A stretch of 32,149 nucleotides of DNA from Bacteroidia bacterium (GCA_020846025.1 JADLER010000203.1:1-32149), one strand, 5' to 3'. Counted from the stretch's first letter, positions 23,359-32,149 are shown. Numbers and translations: made by a program. Notes: generated by a model from the letters alone, not told the origin.

Positions 23359-26300
23359 TTAGGCTTCAACCTCCGTTACAATACTTGGGAAGATGCGCAC
23401 ATTGTTGTTTTCTTCTCGCTTAAATTGATAGGTGTACTTATAATGGCTTTCTAAACCTGATTTATTAGGTAAACCATTAATCATCATAATATTTCTTGCT
23501 TTAGCAAATCTTAACAATTCACGTAAGTAGTGAGCAGATATTTGACCTACCTCATCAATAATACAATGCACTTTAAAATCACTACTACTGCGATGAGATG
23601 ATTCTTTAATAAATACATGTAATAAAGTAATGTAAATAATGGCTTTTACTAAAATATCGGTTCCAGTGCTACCAATACTGTCAATTTTATGAGTCCAGCC
23701 AGTTTCGTTTAATCCTTCTTTGATATTAAATTTCAATTCAAATAAATCTTGTAATCTAATTTCTTCTTGCTCTTGTTCTTTAATAGATGTACGTAATTGA
23801 TCTAAAAGTTTTACAGCGCGTGTGCTTATCTCTCGATTTTTGTGCGTAGAGAAATCGGTATTAAATAATCCTTCGTTGTATATTAAGCCGTTTTCCTCAC
23901 GGAATTCCTGAATTCGTTTTAAGAGCTTATATACCTTATTATCCGAGTCTTCTAATCGTATCTTGATATATTCAATCAGTTTCGATTCTTCAAACTCTGC
24001 TTTTTTAAAGTCTTCGGCAATTAATGAGATAATATGTTGTATTTTATCTTTTTGTCCGCTCAGTTCTTTTACTTTAGTAGCAATACTTTCGGTTACTAAA
24101 CTTATTTGAGTAGCCGTTTCAGCAATAGATAACTGAATTTTATTCTCATTTACAAACGAACGTAAATTTTGTGCAAAGCGCTCATATTCGCCTTGTGTGG
24201 CATCATTACGAATAACAAAGTTGAAATGGTTCTCTAATCTGTATTTTCCTGCAAACTCATTTACATAGCGTTGAAAAGCGGTGTACTCCTCGTTAAAATG
24301 AGAATCGTTTTTTAATAACTGAGTACATAAATCCATCACACTATAATTTGTTTTCTTAGGTTCTGCTCTGTCAATGATATCGGCATATTTATTAAACACA
24401 GGTGTTTCACGGAAATTCTTTGTAAAATAATTAATGCCATTATTAAACTCTATTAACTCCTCTTCATAAGCACGTTTTTGCTTATTAAGTTCCATGCGTT
24501 TTACATTGTATTTACGAGCTATTTCTTCTAATTCTGTAGTTAAATCATTCGCTGTTTTTACAAACTCCTCTTTTTTCTGAATAAAGTCAGGAAGCTTATC
24601 AAAAATATCGCGCTTGTCTTTTAAATAGTCGTTTACTAATTGCGCGTATTGTTCAATTTCTTTTAAAGCTTCTTGCAATTCTTTTATTCGAGCATCTATT
24701 TTCTTAATTTCTTTACTATCTACACCTTTTGCCTTAAAATTTGTTTCTTTTTCTGATGAAAGCTGTGTTTCTTTTTCTTCGTACTCTTTTACTTGGTTTT
24801 TCTTTTCTACTTCTAGTTCACTAATTTCTGTTTCTTGTCTGTTTTTAAGGTCGGCTAAACGCTCTTCGCTAAATGTTTTTAATTTATCAAACTGTTCGTT
24901 GAAGTCGTTTAATAGGGTATTTTTACGTTTATTTAAAACAGCCAATTCTTCTTCTACAATTACTAATTTTTGACGATTCCCTGTAAGCGCCTCTTCAATT
25001 TCGGTATTAGCACGTTGTTTCCAGTCTTCTAACTCAAGTATTAATTTCTTTTCGCGTTTTTCAGCTAATTCTAGAGAGTAGCTTAAAACTTTAATATCTT
25101 CTTTTAATTCGCCAAGTTGTTTACCAAATTTATCGGCAGCTAACATTTTTTCTTCGTTGGTACTTACCTGAAATTGATTGAGTGATTCTTCTAAATCGCG
25201 GATGATGGCTAAACGTTCATTTTTTTCAAATTGGTATTCTTCAATAGATTTTGAAACAACTTGTACGTCATCTAATTTTAAAGAGATGCCATAAAGTGAT
25301 ACATCTTTATTATCGGTGAGTGTAGGATTAAGATCGGTTCTAAATAATAAATCTTCATTGACCACTTTACCAATCGTAGTATGCCAATCTTTCACATTTT
25401 TTTCTAAGTAGCCATATAACGCATCGTGTTGAACATTTAACTTGTCTTCAATAGCTTTAATTTCTGCTTTTACACGAATAATCTCATTATTTGTTTTTTG
25501 TATTTGGTTACTTAATGAAGTTTTAAGTTTGTTTTCGAGGTTTTCCCATTCTTTTTGGTTGGTTTGAACCAAATTAGTTTTAATTGCTAACTCCGATTTA
25601 TTTTTATAATTAATCGCTCTTAAGTCGGCTAATTCTGTTTCTTGTGCTTTAATTTCGTTCTCATAAAAACGAGTATTGCGAATAACTTTTTCTTCTGCCT
25701 TAAGTTCGTTGTATTCAATTTGTTTGGCAGTTACCTCGGCACCTAGCTCGTTTAGGGCTTCTTCACGTTTTTGTTTTAATTCGGTTTCTTTTTTACTGTA
25801 TTCATTTTTTTGGAGTAACTGTAATTCATTATAATGATTAAATATTTCGCTCGTTTTAGAGTTTACTTTATTAATGTAAGCAGTTTTATCATTACGTAAT
25901 TGCTCAATAAGTGCAGAATATTTCATCTCAATACTTTGCACATTAGATGTTAAGGTTTCGTACTCACGACGAGCAATGTTTAGTTCAACTTGTAATTTTT
26001 CACGTTCTGTATTTTTCTCAACGGCTGCTTCAATATTTTTTTCCTTATACTCTTTTAGTTTTTTGTTCGCTTCACGAATAGATTTATCGTAATAGCCTAT
26101 CTCTTCACGAACATCTTTTTGTTTTTCTTCTAGATGCGTTTTTTGTTCTTCGTAATTTTCAGAAAGTTTATCTAATTCTTCTTGTTTAGCTTGGGATGCC
26201 TTAATTACTGTTTCGTTTTGAGTTTCGGCATAACGTAAGCTACTACCTAATTTATCAGCCATTTCCATTTGCTGTCCTTTCAACATGTGAACTTGGTCGT

Positions 26301-27045
26301 ATTTTTTATCAATAAACTCAATAAGTTGTTGCGATTCTTTTTTTAGAAAGGTTTCAATGTCGGTATATTTCTCGTTAAACTGACGCAACTGGCGATCTAC
26401 CTGTTCGAGTTTAATTGAACTGGTATCTGTAGTAAGTGAATTGGCAATAAAATCTTTAATAAAACGGCTATCAATACTACTTTTAGAACTTAAAAACACA
26501 TTGGTAATAGACTTAGGAATATTTTGATATTTCTCATTACCCTTTAATAAATAAAACTTAGATAATTGTTTATCTGTTTCAGTACCATATAAAATATTAC
26601 GATAACGCTCAAAAGTGTCAATTTGCTGCGAAAAGAATACGCCACGTTTATCAAGTCCCGCTAGTATTTCTTTAATCTTGAGTGCCTCATCATTCTCGTT
26701 AAAGAAAAAATCCGGATTATAAGCGGCATCTACAAAACGAAATACTAATTTATTATGACGATATATTATAACAAAAAATGGTTTTTGCTCAGTTTGTATT
26801 TCGTAAACTAAGTAAGAGTTTTCGAACTTAAAATAATGCTCCTCAAATGGTTTTTGAGACGATGAGATACCTAATCCTCTCGTATTTGCACTATAAAAGA
26901 ATAAAATAGCTCTTTGCAGGGAGGTTTTCCCGAAATTATTAGTGCCAACAAAACAAGTATTACCATTCAGTTCTAAGTCGGTATATTTTACGTTGGCAAT
27001 ATTTATTTCTACAATTCTGTTTAATATTCTACAATTATTTTCCAT
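23359..27045 (-). CDS. SMC-like condensin ATPase, MukB/MksB/JetC type
   Basis: The product has 1228 residues. The N-terminal ATPase half has Walker A GTNNFGKT (34-41) in VEINIANVKYTDLELN-CFVGTNNFGKTSL context. Two long charged coiled coils (about 215-545 and 620-1000) flank a short central hinge-like domain (about 545-610: DWHTTIGKVVNEDLLFRTDL). The C-terminal half carries the ABC signature GSTGTDILVKAI (1125-1136) and Walker B KVHCIIDE (1158-1165, catalytic Glu1165). The large size, short hinge and linkage to two small winged-helix-like subunits fit MukBEF, MksBEF and Wadjet JetABC rather than the Smc-ScpAB type. Such complexes extrude or compact DNA, and Wadjet uses this to detect and cleave plasmids. 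It is the last gene of the operon. RecN/SbcC-like ATPase is a weaker alternative. Confidence 0.75.
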   Translation of the reverse strand: MENNCRILNRIVEINIANVKYTDLELNGNTCFVGTNNFGKTSLQRAILFFYSANTRGLGISSSQKPFEEHYFKFENSYLVYEIQTEQKPFFVIIYRHNKLVFRFVDAAYNPDFFFNENDEALKIKEILAGLDKRGVFFSQQIDTFERYRNILYGTETDKQLSKFYLLKGNEKYQNIPKSITNVFLSSKSSIDSRFIKDFIANSLTTDTSSIKLEQVDRQLRQFNEKYTDIETFLKKESQQLIEFIDKKYDQVHMLKGQQMEMADKLGSSLRYAETQNETVIKASQAKQEELDKLSENYEEQKTHLEEKQKDVREEIGYYDKSIREANKKLKEYKEKNIEAAVEKNTEREKLQVELNIARREYETLTSNVQSIEMKYSALIEQLRNDKTAYINKVNSKTSEIFNHYNELQLLQKNEYSKKETELKQKREEALNELGAEVTAKQIEYNELKAEEKVIRNTRFYENEIKAQETELADLRAINYKNKSELAIKTNLVQTNQKEWENLENKLKTSLSNQIQKTNNEIIRVKAEIKAIEDKLNVQHDALYGYLEKNVKDWHTTIGKVVNEDLLFRTDLNPTLTDNKDVSLYGISLKLDDVQVVSKSIEEYQFEKNERLAIIRDLEESLNQFQVSTNEEKMLAADKFGKQLGELKEDIKVLSYSLELAEKREKKLILELEDWKQRANTEIEEALTGNRQKLVIVEEELAVLNKRKNTLLNDFNEQFDKLKTFSEERLADLKNRQETEISELEVEKKNQVKEYEEKETQLSSEKETNFKAKGVDSKEIKKIDARIKELQEALKEIEQYAQLVNDYLKDKRDIFDKLPDFIQKKEEFVKTANDLTTELEEIARKYNVKRMELNKQKRAYEEELIEFNNGINYFTKNFRETPVFNKYADIIDRAEPKKTNYSVMDLCTQLLKNDSHFNEEYTAFQRYVNEFAGKYRLENHFNFVIRNDATQGEYERFAQNLRSFVNENKIQLSIAETATQISLVTESIATKVKELSGQKDKIQHIISLIAEDFKKAEFEESKLIEYIKIRLEDSDNKVYKLLKRIQEFREENGLIYNEGLFNTDFSTHKNREISTRAVKLLDQLRTSIKEQEQEEIRLQDLFELKFNIKEGLNETGWTHKIDSIGSTGTDILVKAIIYITLLHVFIKESSHRSSSDFKVHCIIDEVGQISAHYLRELLRFAKARNIMMINGLPNKSGLESHYKYTYQFKREENNNVRIFPSIVTEVEA

Positions 27046-27084
27046 TTCTTAAACGTATCTTCTTTTTATTTTTTGTATTTGTTT

Positions 27085-28083
27085 TTAGTAATCGTACACA
27101 TTAGTGTTAGTTGGTGCAGCTGGTGTTTTTGGTTTTGTACCGGTGCTTTTTAGTACTACTAAAGGATAAAGCCCAATACTTTTTCTTTTTTTATTAATCA
27201 CAGCAATGTTAGTAGCAATTATCTTTTCTTGTCCTGCCGAGGGTTGATAAAATTCTGGAGTACCTCCATTTAATACATTGCGTCTATCAATAACCGTTGC
27301 GTAAAATTCGGGAGAAATGTTTCCATCAATCAAAGCACGATATAAAATACTGCTTAATATTTTATTGGATCTATCCGAATCATAATTAAGTAATATTTGG
27401 CGGGCCATATCGCTTGCTTTTTTTCCTACCGTTTTAATGCTTGGGAATCCATGTGTTTGAATTTGACTAACTAAAGCCACTGCAGCTATAGAATCTGCTT
27501 TTCTTTTTTCTCGCACTAAGCGATATTTTGATTGATAATCGGGAGTTGTTTTGTTGCATTTTTTTCCAGATTGAGCGCATTCTATACAATAATCTAATGC
27601 AGACGTATATTTTGAGCTGTTATATTTTTTGATGCTTTCGAATAAATTTAAGATTTCTGTTTCATACATTGTATTACGAACCTGTGCGGCTTGATTATGC
27701 CATTTATTAATGCCATCAATATATTCTTTCTTAGTATTTTGGTTGTAAAAAGACATATCCTCTTTTTTAGCACTATCAAGTTCGTACCCATTTGTAATGG
27801 CTTTTTCTAAATAATCTAGGGCTTTAAATTCTTCTTTAATGTGTATGGCACATAAGGCGGCTTTAAAATAATCATTGGCATTAATACCGCCTTTATAATT
27901 TTGAATTGCCACATCAAATTTTCCGAATGCTTGTAATAAAGAATCATGTTTAAACATTCTATTAGCCGCCGATACGTTTTCATGGTATGAAATAATATTT
28001 TCGGTTGGTGTTGAGTATTCAGCTTGTTGGGCATTTATGCCAAAAGCAAAAAATAACATAGGTAGTAAAAACAAATTTTTCAT
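27085..28083 (-). CDS. Exported DUF6624-like protein with N-terminal helical repeats
   Basis: The product has 332 residues. Residues 1-18 form a signal peptide (MKNLFLLPMLFFAFGINA), so it should leave the cytoplasm. Residues 30-170 are helical and TPR-like (AFGKFDVAIQNYKGG, FKALDYLEKAITNGYEL) with four cysteines near 164-175 (YCIECAQSGKKC). Residues 205-285 resemble DUF6624: THGFPSIKTVGKKASDMARQ, then FYATVIDRRNVLNGGTPEFYQ with the DR and final aromatic-Q pattern. DUF6624 has no known reaction. The gene lies between the MksE-like gene (12 bases) and the SMC gene (39 bases) on the same strand, odd for an exported protein inside a DNA-acting complex. It may be an unrelated insertion or a true accessory. 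Confidence 0.7.
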   Translation of the reverse strand: MKNLFLLPMLFFAFGINAQQAEYSTPTENIISYHENVSAANRMFKHDSLLQAFGKFDVAIQNYKGGINANDYFKAALCAIHIKEEFKALDYLEKAITNGYELDSAKKEDMSFYNQNTKKEYIDGINKWHNQAAQVRNTMYETEILNLFESIKKYNSSKYTSALDYCIECAQSGKKCNKTTPDYQSKYRLVREKRKADSIAAVALVSQIQTHGFPSIKTVGKKASDMARQILLNYDSDRSNKILSSILYRALIDGNISPEFYATVIDRRNVLNGGTPEFYQPSAGQEKIIATNIAVINKKRKSIGLYPLVVLKSTGTKPKTPAAPTNTNVYDY

Positions 28084-28095
28084 AGTTATAATTGT

Positions 28096-28704
28096 TTAGT
28101 TATATACAATGCCTTGAGTGTCTTCAGAACCAGCATCATCATAAATAGCAATCGCATTTATAATGTCGAGTAAGTAGTTGTAAGAATCTAAAACTTTATA
28201 GGATTCCGATTTTTCGTCTTCTAATTCTAAAAATGAATCGCGGCTCATTAAGTCGCAAATTTCTCTTACTTTATTGTGTAAAGTTTCTGAACGATACAAT
28301 GGTATTTTTTGTAATTTTTGTTTTAAACGTACGTTTGCATTACACTCTTCGGCAATTTCAGTAGGTCTAAAACGACTTCCTACACCAATTTTGTTATCCA
28401 TGCTAGCAAATAAATCTATGATGTCGATATATCGTTCGAATCGTTCTAATTTCTTTTCAAGTTCGCTATTTGGTTCGTTTAATCTTGAGAAATAAAAATA
28501 ATTGTTACCACGTTCGATGTTATAACGAATGACATTGAAGTAAGCTTGTAATCTGTCAAAATTATCTGGATTATTAATAATGTCGTACAAGCGATTCATT
28601 CCGTCTCGTGTACCATTACTCGAAATAAAATTTCCACGTGCCATTACAGCAAAAATATCATGCGTTTGTTTAGGTAAATTGTAGTTAGTTGTCTCTTCCA
28701 TCAC
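28096..28704 (-). CDS. MukE/MksE/JetB-like condensin subunit
   Basis: The product has 202 residues and is cytoplasmic, mostly helical, with no signal. The pattern is like MukE/MksE: a short helical start (HDIFAVMARGNFISSNG), then FDRLQAYFNVIRYNIERGNN followed by YFYFSRLNEP, which corresponds to the family's winged-helix hairpin. Two helical blocks follow, the first with ERYIDIIDLFASMDNKIGVG. These subunits bind the kleisin and DNA and act as a dimer. The gene starts 3 bases after the kleisin-like gene and precedes the DUF6624-like gene. The sequence call is moderate. Position, size and the SMC gene in the same run support it. Confidence 0.62.
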   Translation of the reverse strand: MMEETTNYNLPKQTHDIFAVMARGNFISSNGTRDGMNRLYDIINNPDNFDRLQAYFNVIRYNIERGNNYFYFSRLNEPNSELEKKLERFERYIDIIDLFASMDNKIGVGSRFRPTEIAEECNANVRLKQKLQKIPLYRSETLHNKVREICDLMSRDSFLELEDEKSESYKVLDSYNYLLDIINAIAIYDDAGSEDTQGIVYN

Positions 28705-28707
28705 TAG

Positions 28708-29949
28708 TTATTTTTTAGTGGTTTTTTCTTTTTTTACTTTTTCTTTGCTTGGCCATATTAAAGTATAACCTAGCCTTTTCTTTATCTCATTAACCGTATA
28801 ATCGTGGTACTGTAAGCGGTATTTAAAGTCTAATTGGTTTTGGTATTCCATTGCAATTTCAACAAATAGCGACAAGCGGTCTTCAAAACTTACAGTACCT
28901 ACTGCTTTTGGAAATTTATAGTCTATTAGATACTCAAATAAATTTTGCTTGCTTTGATTTAAAAAGCGTTCTACTAATTTTTCAGTATCTAATTTTATTT
29001 GCTCAACAACACCTTGCTCTTTAAAATTACTTCCCATTTTTCCGGCTACCCCACGCACCATTAAACGAGTAATTTTATATTTTTCGGCTACTCGTTTACA
29101 TAATACATGTCCATCATCAGTATATAAAAATTCAATCGGGATTTTTGTTTTAGGAGATTTATGTCCGTTATGCCTTAGTGTGTTAATGTTTCCAATTATT
29201 TCTCTGAAATTGGTTTTGTAGTGTAAAGTACCGTGATCTTTAATTTCTTTAAGACGTTGTGCTTTTTTATAAACATCCAATTGGTATTGAATTTTATTAA
29301 TAAAGTCTGTAATGTCGGTTTGAATTTCAATTAAGAAATCAAGATTTTCAATTAAACTTACCTTTAAGGCAGCCACAATACCATACAACTCGGTATCGTT
29401 GGTAATATTAAACAATGAACGTGTTTCCTCGAGTATCTCCGTAGTTTGATTAATAAACTGGATAATGGTATCACGCTTCTCTCGGTAGTCTTCTAATTTA
29501 TGAAGTTTAACTCGGTAGTTACTTTCATTTTTGTAAGTGTCATCTACATTTTTTTGAAGTTTAATAATCTCACGGGTTAAGGTTGTATTGAGGCGTTTGA
29601 GGTATTTTTTTATACTCCTTAAAAAACGCATCTCTTTAGCTTCTTGGTAAAAGCGAATATGACGTTTTAACTCATTGATGTAATCGTTTATGAAACCAGG
29701 AGTTACTTCACCAATTTCCATAAAGTCTTCAAACATAGCCACCACAGCATCGTTAAGACTTACAATGTTTTCGTATTCATATAATATTTCAAGAGAAACT
29801 AATTTTCTATATTGTTCCTCTGTAATATCGTCTCTCCCCAACAATTCGTTTACCGTAACTTGATCGCGTTGTCCAAACAACAATTCAATTACTCCACGAT
29901 TGTAGTATAGATTTGATAATAGGTCTTTTACATTTACCTGTAAACTCAT
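28708..29949 (-). CDS. Kleisin-like condensin subunit, MukF/MksF/JetA type
   Basis: The product has 413 residues. The N-terminal region (1-95) looks like winged-helix DNA or partner binding (LLSNLYYNRGVIELLFGQRD, then VTVNELLGRDDITEEQYRKL). A long helical coiled middle (95-240) includes FLRSIKKYLKRLNTTLTRE. The C-terminal domain (about 265-395) includes IPIEFLYTDDGHVLCKRVAE and LSLFVEIAMEYQNQLDFKYR. The chain ends in a lysine-rich tail (KEKVKKEKTTKK). This is the layout of the MukF/MksF and JetA kleisins that close the SMC ring. It is the first gene of the four-gene run and is divergent from bshC across a 261-base gap. No clear two-box promoter was found upstream. Confidence 0.6.
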   Translation of the reverse strand: MSLQVNVKDLLSNLYYNRGVIELLFGQRDQVTVNELLGRDDITEEQYRKLVSLEILYEYENIVSLNDAVVAMFEDFMEIGEVTPGFINDYINELKRHIRFYQEAKEMRFLRSIKKYLKRLNTTLTREIIKLQKNVDDTYKNESNYRVKLHKLEDYREKRDTIIQFINQTTEILEETRSLFNITNDTELYGIVAALKVSLIENLDFLIEIQTDITDFINKIQYQLDVYKKAQRLKEIKDHGTLHYKTNFREIIGNINTLRHNGHKSPKTKIPIEFLYTDDGHVLCKRVAEKYKITRLMVRGVAGKMGSNFKEQGVVEQIKLDTEKLVERFLNQSKQNLFEYLIDYKFPKAVGTVSFEDRLSLFVEIAMEYQNQLDFKYRLQYHDYTVNEIKKRLGYTLIWPSKEKVKKEKTTKK

Positions 29950-30210
29950 TTACTTACAACTTCATTAATCTCTTAAAGATACAAAGCCTTTAGGGTGTAA
30001 TAAATTTGGGTTATTAACAAAATAAGGAGTAATTAACGAAATTACTTATTTGTAAATTGTAACTAACTGATAAATAGCTTTTTTTGTGTTAATTAAAAGT
30101 TGATAATGCGGAAGGTTGTTACAGCATAAGCGCAGGCACGATTTTTTAAGCGCAAAGGAAGATAAATTGGTAATTTTGTAACAACTTAATGTTTATACGC
30201 TAAAAAAATT
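29950..30210. other. Divergent intergenic region between the condensin operon and bshC
   Basis: The 261 bases are AT-rich with no coding potential that I could see. A TAnnTTTG match (TAATTTTG, 30171-30178) points toward bshC without a TTG at the right distance. No matching pair was found for the minus-strand operon, and no tRNA-like fold or repeat array is visible. Confidence 0.5.
30171..30178 (+). promoter_or_regulatory. Possible -7 element of bshC
   Basis: TAATTTTG fits TAnnTTTG and is 33 bases before the bshC start. The following bases (TAACA) match those after the glutathione peroxidase -7 element. The upstream box is not recognisable. Confidence 0.3.
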
Positions 30211-31815
30211 ATGGCATTATTTTCAAAAATTGATGTTCCAATTTCTCAAACGGGTTTGTTCACTAAGCTTTTTTTAGATTATCTAAACCAACACGAGCCA
30301 TTACACTCGTTTTATGATGCCCATATACAGTTGCAAGATATTGAAAGATACCTTCAATCACATTCATTTTCATATATTGATAGAGCCACACTAGTTAAAG
30401 TCTTAAAGCAACAGGCTCAGTTAGTAAAAAACACTTCGCAGCCATCGCTTACTAATATTGAGTTATTATCAAATTCGCAAACCTATACAGTTACTACAGG
30501 ACATCAATTATGTTTATTTACAGGGCCTTTATATTTTATCTATAAAATTGTAAGCACCATAAATTTATGTAAAACACTACACCAAAAATTTCCAAATAAA
30601 AATTTTGTGCCTGTATATTGGATGGCAAGCGAAGACCACGACTCTGAGGAGATAAATCACGCTCATGTGTTTGGAAAAAAATTGGTTTGGAATACAGAAC
30701 AAAAAGGAAGTGTGGGTAGTTTTGATACTAAAACATTAGCTCCGGTTATTGAAGAATTAAAAATATTGTTGGGTGATTCTGAACAAGCAAAGCATTTAAT
30801 TCATGTTTTTGAAACAGCCTATTTATCACACCAACAACTAAGCCATGCAACTCGCTATTTGGTAAATGAACTTTTTGGTAAATATGGACTGGTAATTTTA
30901 GATGGTGATGATGCAACCCTAAAACAATGCTTTACCAATGAATTTAAAAAAGATGTTTTTGAGAATCTAGCTTTTCATAAAGTTTCTGAATCGGTTAAAG
31001 AGTTAGAACCAGCATACCATGCACAAGTAACACCTCGCGCTATTAATGTGTTCTATAAAGAAAATGACATTAGAGAACGCATTGAAAAACATAACCAACA
31101 TTTTCTAGTATTAAATACTGACTTACAATTTACTGAGTCAGAAATGCTCAATCTTATTGAATCTACACCAGAAAAATTAAGTCCTAATGTGGTGTTACGC
31201 CCACTGTATCAACAAAAAATTTTACCAAATATTGCTTATGTGGGCGGCCCTGGTGAGTTAGCTTATTGGTTAGAGTACAAAAAAATGTTTGATGCTTTTC
31301 AAATTCATTTTCCTATACTAATGCCTCGAAATTTTGTTGCCATTGTAGATGCCAACTCTAAAGCAAAATGGCAAAAATTAGAATTTGATTTAAAGGATTT
31401 CTTTAAAAATACAGACGAACTCATCAACGTATTTATACAAAAACATTTTAAAGACATAAATCTAGCAGATATTAAACAACAATTAAATAACCTATACTCA
31501 CAAGCACATCAAGTAGTAGATGGCATTGATAAAACACTTACCAACAGTGTAGAAGCCGAAAAACAAAAGGCATTAAATGGCATCGCTTCACTTGAGCAAA
31601 AAATTAATAAAGCGCTCAAACAAAAATCAGACACGAGTGTTCAACAAATTAAAGGAGTTAAAGAAAAATTGTTTCCAAATTCCTTACCACAAGAACGTTA
31701 CGATAACGTAAGTATGTATATTGCCAAATACGGCGATTCTTTTATGGAAGAAATATTTAGGCATTTACAATATAATTTGTCTGATTTTTCTTACACGTTG
31801 TTGTTAGCGTTATAG
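30211..31815 (+). CDS. bshC: Putative cysteine ligase BshC of bacillithiol synthesis
   Basis: The product has 534 residues, the usual length. BshC adds cysteine to glucosaminyl-malate in the last step of bacillithiol synthesis, making the main low-molecular-weight thiol of many Firmicutes and Bacteroidota. Recognisable motifs are VTTGHQLCLFTGPLYFIYK (94-112), YWMASEDHDSEEINH (136-150), then DGDDATLKQCF, LRPLYQQKILPNIAYVGGPG and ELAYWLEYK. A C-terminal coiled coil (about 405-505) matches the dimer-forming helix of the solved family member. The stop is TAG. bshA and bshB are not in the window. It has a possible -7 element at 30171-30178. Confidence 0.93.
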   Translation: MALFSKIDVPISQTGLFTKLFLDYLNQHEPLHSFYDAHIQLQDIERYLQSHSFSYIDRATLVKVLKQQAQLVKNTSQPSLTNIELLSNSQTYTVTTGHQLCLFTGPLYFIYKIVSTINLCKTLHQKFPNKNFVPVYWMASEDHDSEEINHAHVFGKKLVWNTEQKGSVGSFDTKTLAPVIEELKILLGDSEQAKHLIHVFETAYLSHQQLSHATRYLVNELFGKYGLVILDGDDATLKQCFTNEFKKDVFENLAFHKVSESVKELEPAYHAQVTPRAINVFYKENDIRERIEKHNQHFLVLNTDLQFTESEMLNLIESTPEKLSPNVVLRPLYQQKILPNIAYVGGPGELAYWLEYKKMFDAFQIHFPILMPRNFVAIVDANSKAKWQKLEFDLKDFFKNTDELINVFIQKHFKDINLADIKQQLNNLYSQAHQVVDGIDKTLTNSVEAEKQKALNGIASLEQKINKALKQKSDTSVQQIKGVKEKLFPNSLPQERYDNVSMYIAKYGDSFMEEIFRHLQYNLSDFSYTLLLAL

Positions 31816-31816
31816 A

Positions 31817-32116
31817 TTGTTCTTGTTGTTTCAAGATAAAAGAAGTGAAGATGTTTTTTTACTCTTCATAACTTTTCTTTGCATCAAACTATTCCGGTTA
31901 CAGCCATGGTATTTTAAAATATGGCGTAAAAATCGAGTGGTATCAAAAGCGATGGTAAGTGTGAAGATTCTTTGGGCTGTTCGCGAAGCGCTTTCAAAGA
32001 ATCAGCTTGATGATATGCAGAGTTTAGTGAAATTTTATAAACCCAAATTATGTATTAGAAATCGTTATGAGCATCGAAGGTTCAATAAAACAGACACTTT
32101 TACGATTGAAGCATAG
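31817..32116 (+). CDS. Doubtful short reading frame at the right edge
   Basis: It is open from TTG 31817 to TAG 32116 (99 residues), and an internal ATG at 31954 would give 53 residues (MVSVKILWAVREALSKNQLD). It is basic, with no recognised family, signal or domain. The TTG start lies 1 base after the bshC stop, which could mean coupling but could also be chance. A 9-bp inverted repeat (31966-31974 / 31995-32003) sits inside it. It could be a remnant of a gene or of a mobile element, or not coding at all. Confidence 0.22.
   Translation: MFLLFQDKRSEDVFLLFITFLCIKLFRLQPWYFKIWRKNRVVSKAMVSVKILWAVREALSKNQLDDMQSLVKFYKPKLCIRNRYEHRRFNKTDTFTIEA
31966..32003. repeat. Inverted repeat near the right edge
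   Basis: GATTCTTTG (31966-31974) is perfectly mirrored by CAAAGAATC (31995-32003), and between them lies the 8-base palindrome TTCGCGAA (31980-31987). The structure can fold as a bulged hairpin. No T-run follows, so it is not a standard terminator. Confidence 0.55.
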
Positions 32117-32149
32117 TACGCACTATGTTGAAAGAGAAAAAGTGACAAA

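Noticed and set aside
24000-26300. Tandem repeat array in the SMC gene
   Set aside because: The recurring TTC/TTT-rich pattern comes from Glu/Lys-rich coiled coil on the other strand, not from a repeat unit.
27816-28034. Minus-strand 72-codon frame inside the DUF6624-like gene
   Set aside because: It is a shifted reading of the signal-peptide and repeat region of a well-supported gene.

Overview
The window looks like chromosomal DNA of a Bacteroidota bacterium, of Flavobacteriales/Cytophagales-like gene content. It is AT-rich. It carries a BshC-type bacillithiol enzyme, a two-component propeller/LytS kinase with a LytTR regulator, the ribosomal peptide THX, a CcmE with the CXXXY motif, and promoters that fit the Bacteroidota pattern TTG-N(17-23)-TAnnTTTG. 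No gene-free stretch exceeds 300 bases. The two longest, about 260 bases each, are 4577-4844 and 29950-30210. No tRNA, rRNA, CRISPR array or complete insertion sequence was seen.

Layout. Bases 1-4576 (minus) hold a truncated TPR/SpoIIE phosphatase, a stand-alone paaZ and a small exported protein with a carboxypeptidase-regulatory-like domain. Bases 4845-9780 (minus) look like an accessory defence block. It has an MmeI-like single-chain type IIL restriction-modification enzyme, an 81-residue unknown, a DUF488 protein with a Panacea/SocA-like N-terminus, and an uncharacterised partner. The partner's natural start is followed by an in-frame TAG at codon 4. Bases 9917-13710 (plus) encode a sensor kinase and its response regulator, then a C-terminal processing protease (13827-15497) and THX (15554-15727).

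Bases 15729-20314 (minus) are a cytochrome c maturation operon, ccmB-ccmC-ccmD-ccmE-ccmF, driven by a recognisable promoter and lacking ccmA, ccmG and ccmH in the window. A glutathione peroxidase (plus) is divergent from it. Convergent to that gene is a pair made of a PD40/TolB-like propeller protein and an M28 peptidase with a PDZ domain, which has its own promoter.

Bases 23359-29949 (minus) form the most notable block: a MukBEF/MksBEF/Wadjet-like SMC condensin operon. The order is kleisin-like subunit, MukE/MksE-like subunit, an exported DUF6624-like protein, then a 1228-residue SMC ATPase. No JetD/MksG-type nuclease gene is visible beside it. bshC is divergent from this operon, and a doubtful short reading frame with an inverted repeat closes the window.

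All functional names come from reading motifs and architecture by eye. No database search was possible.
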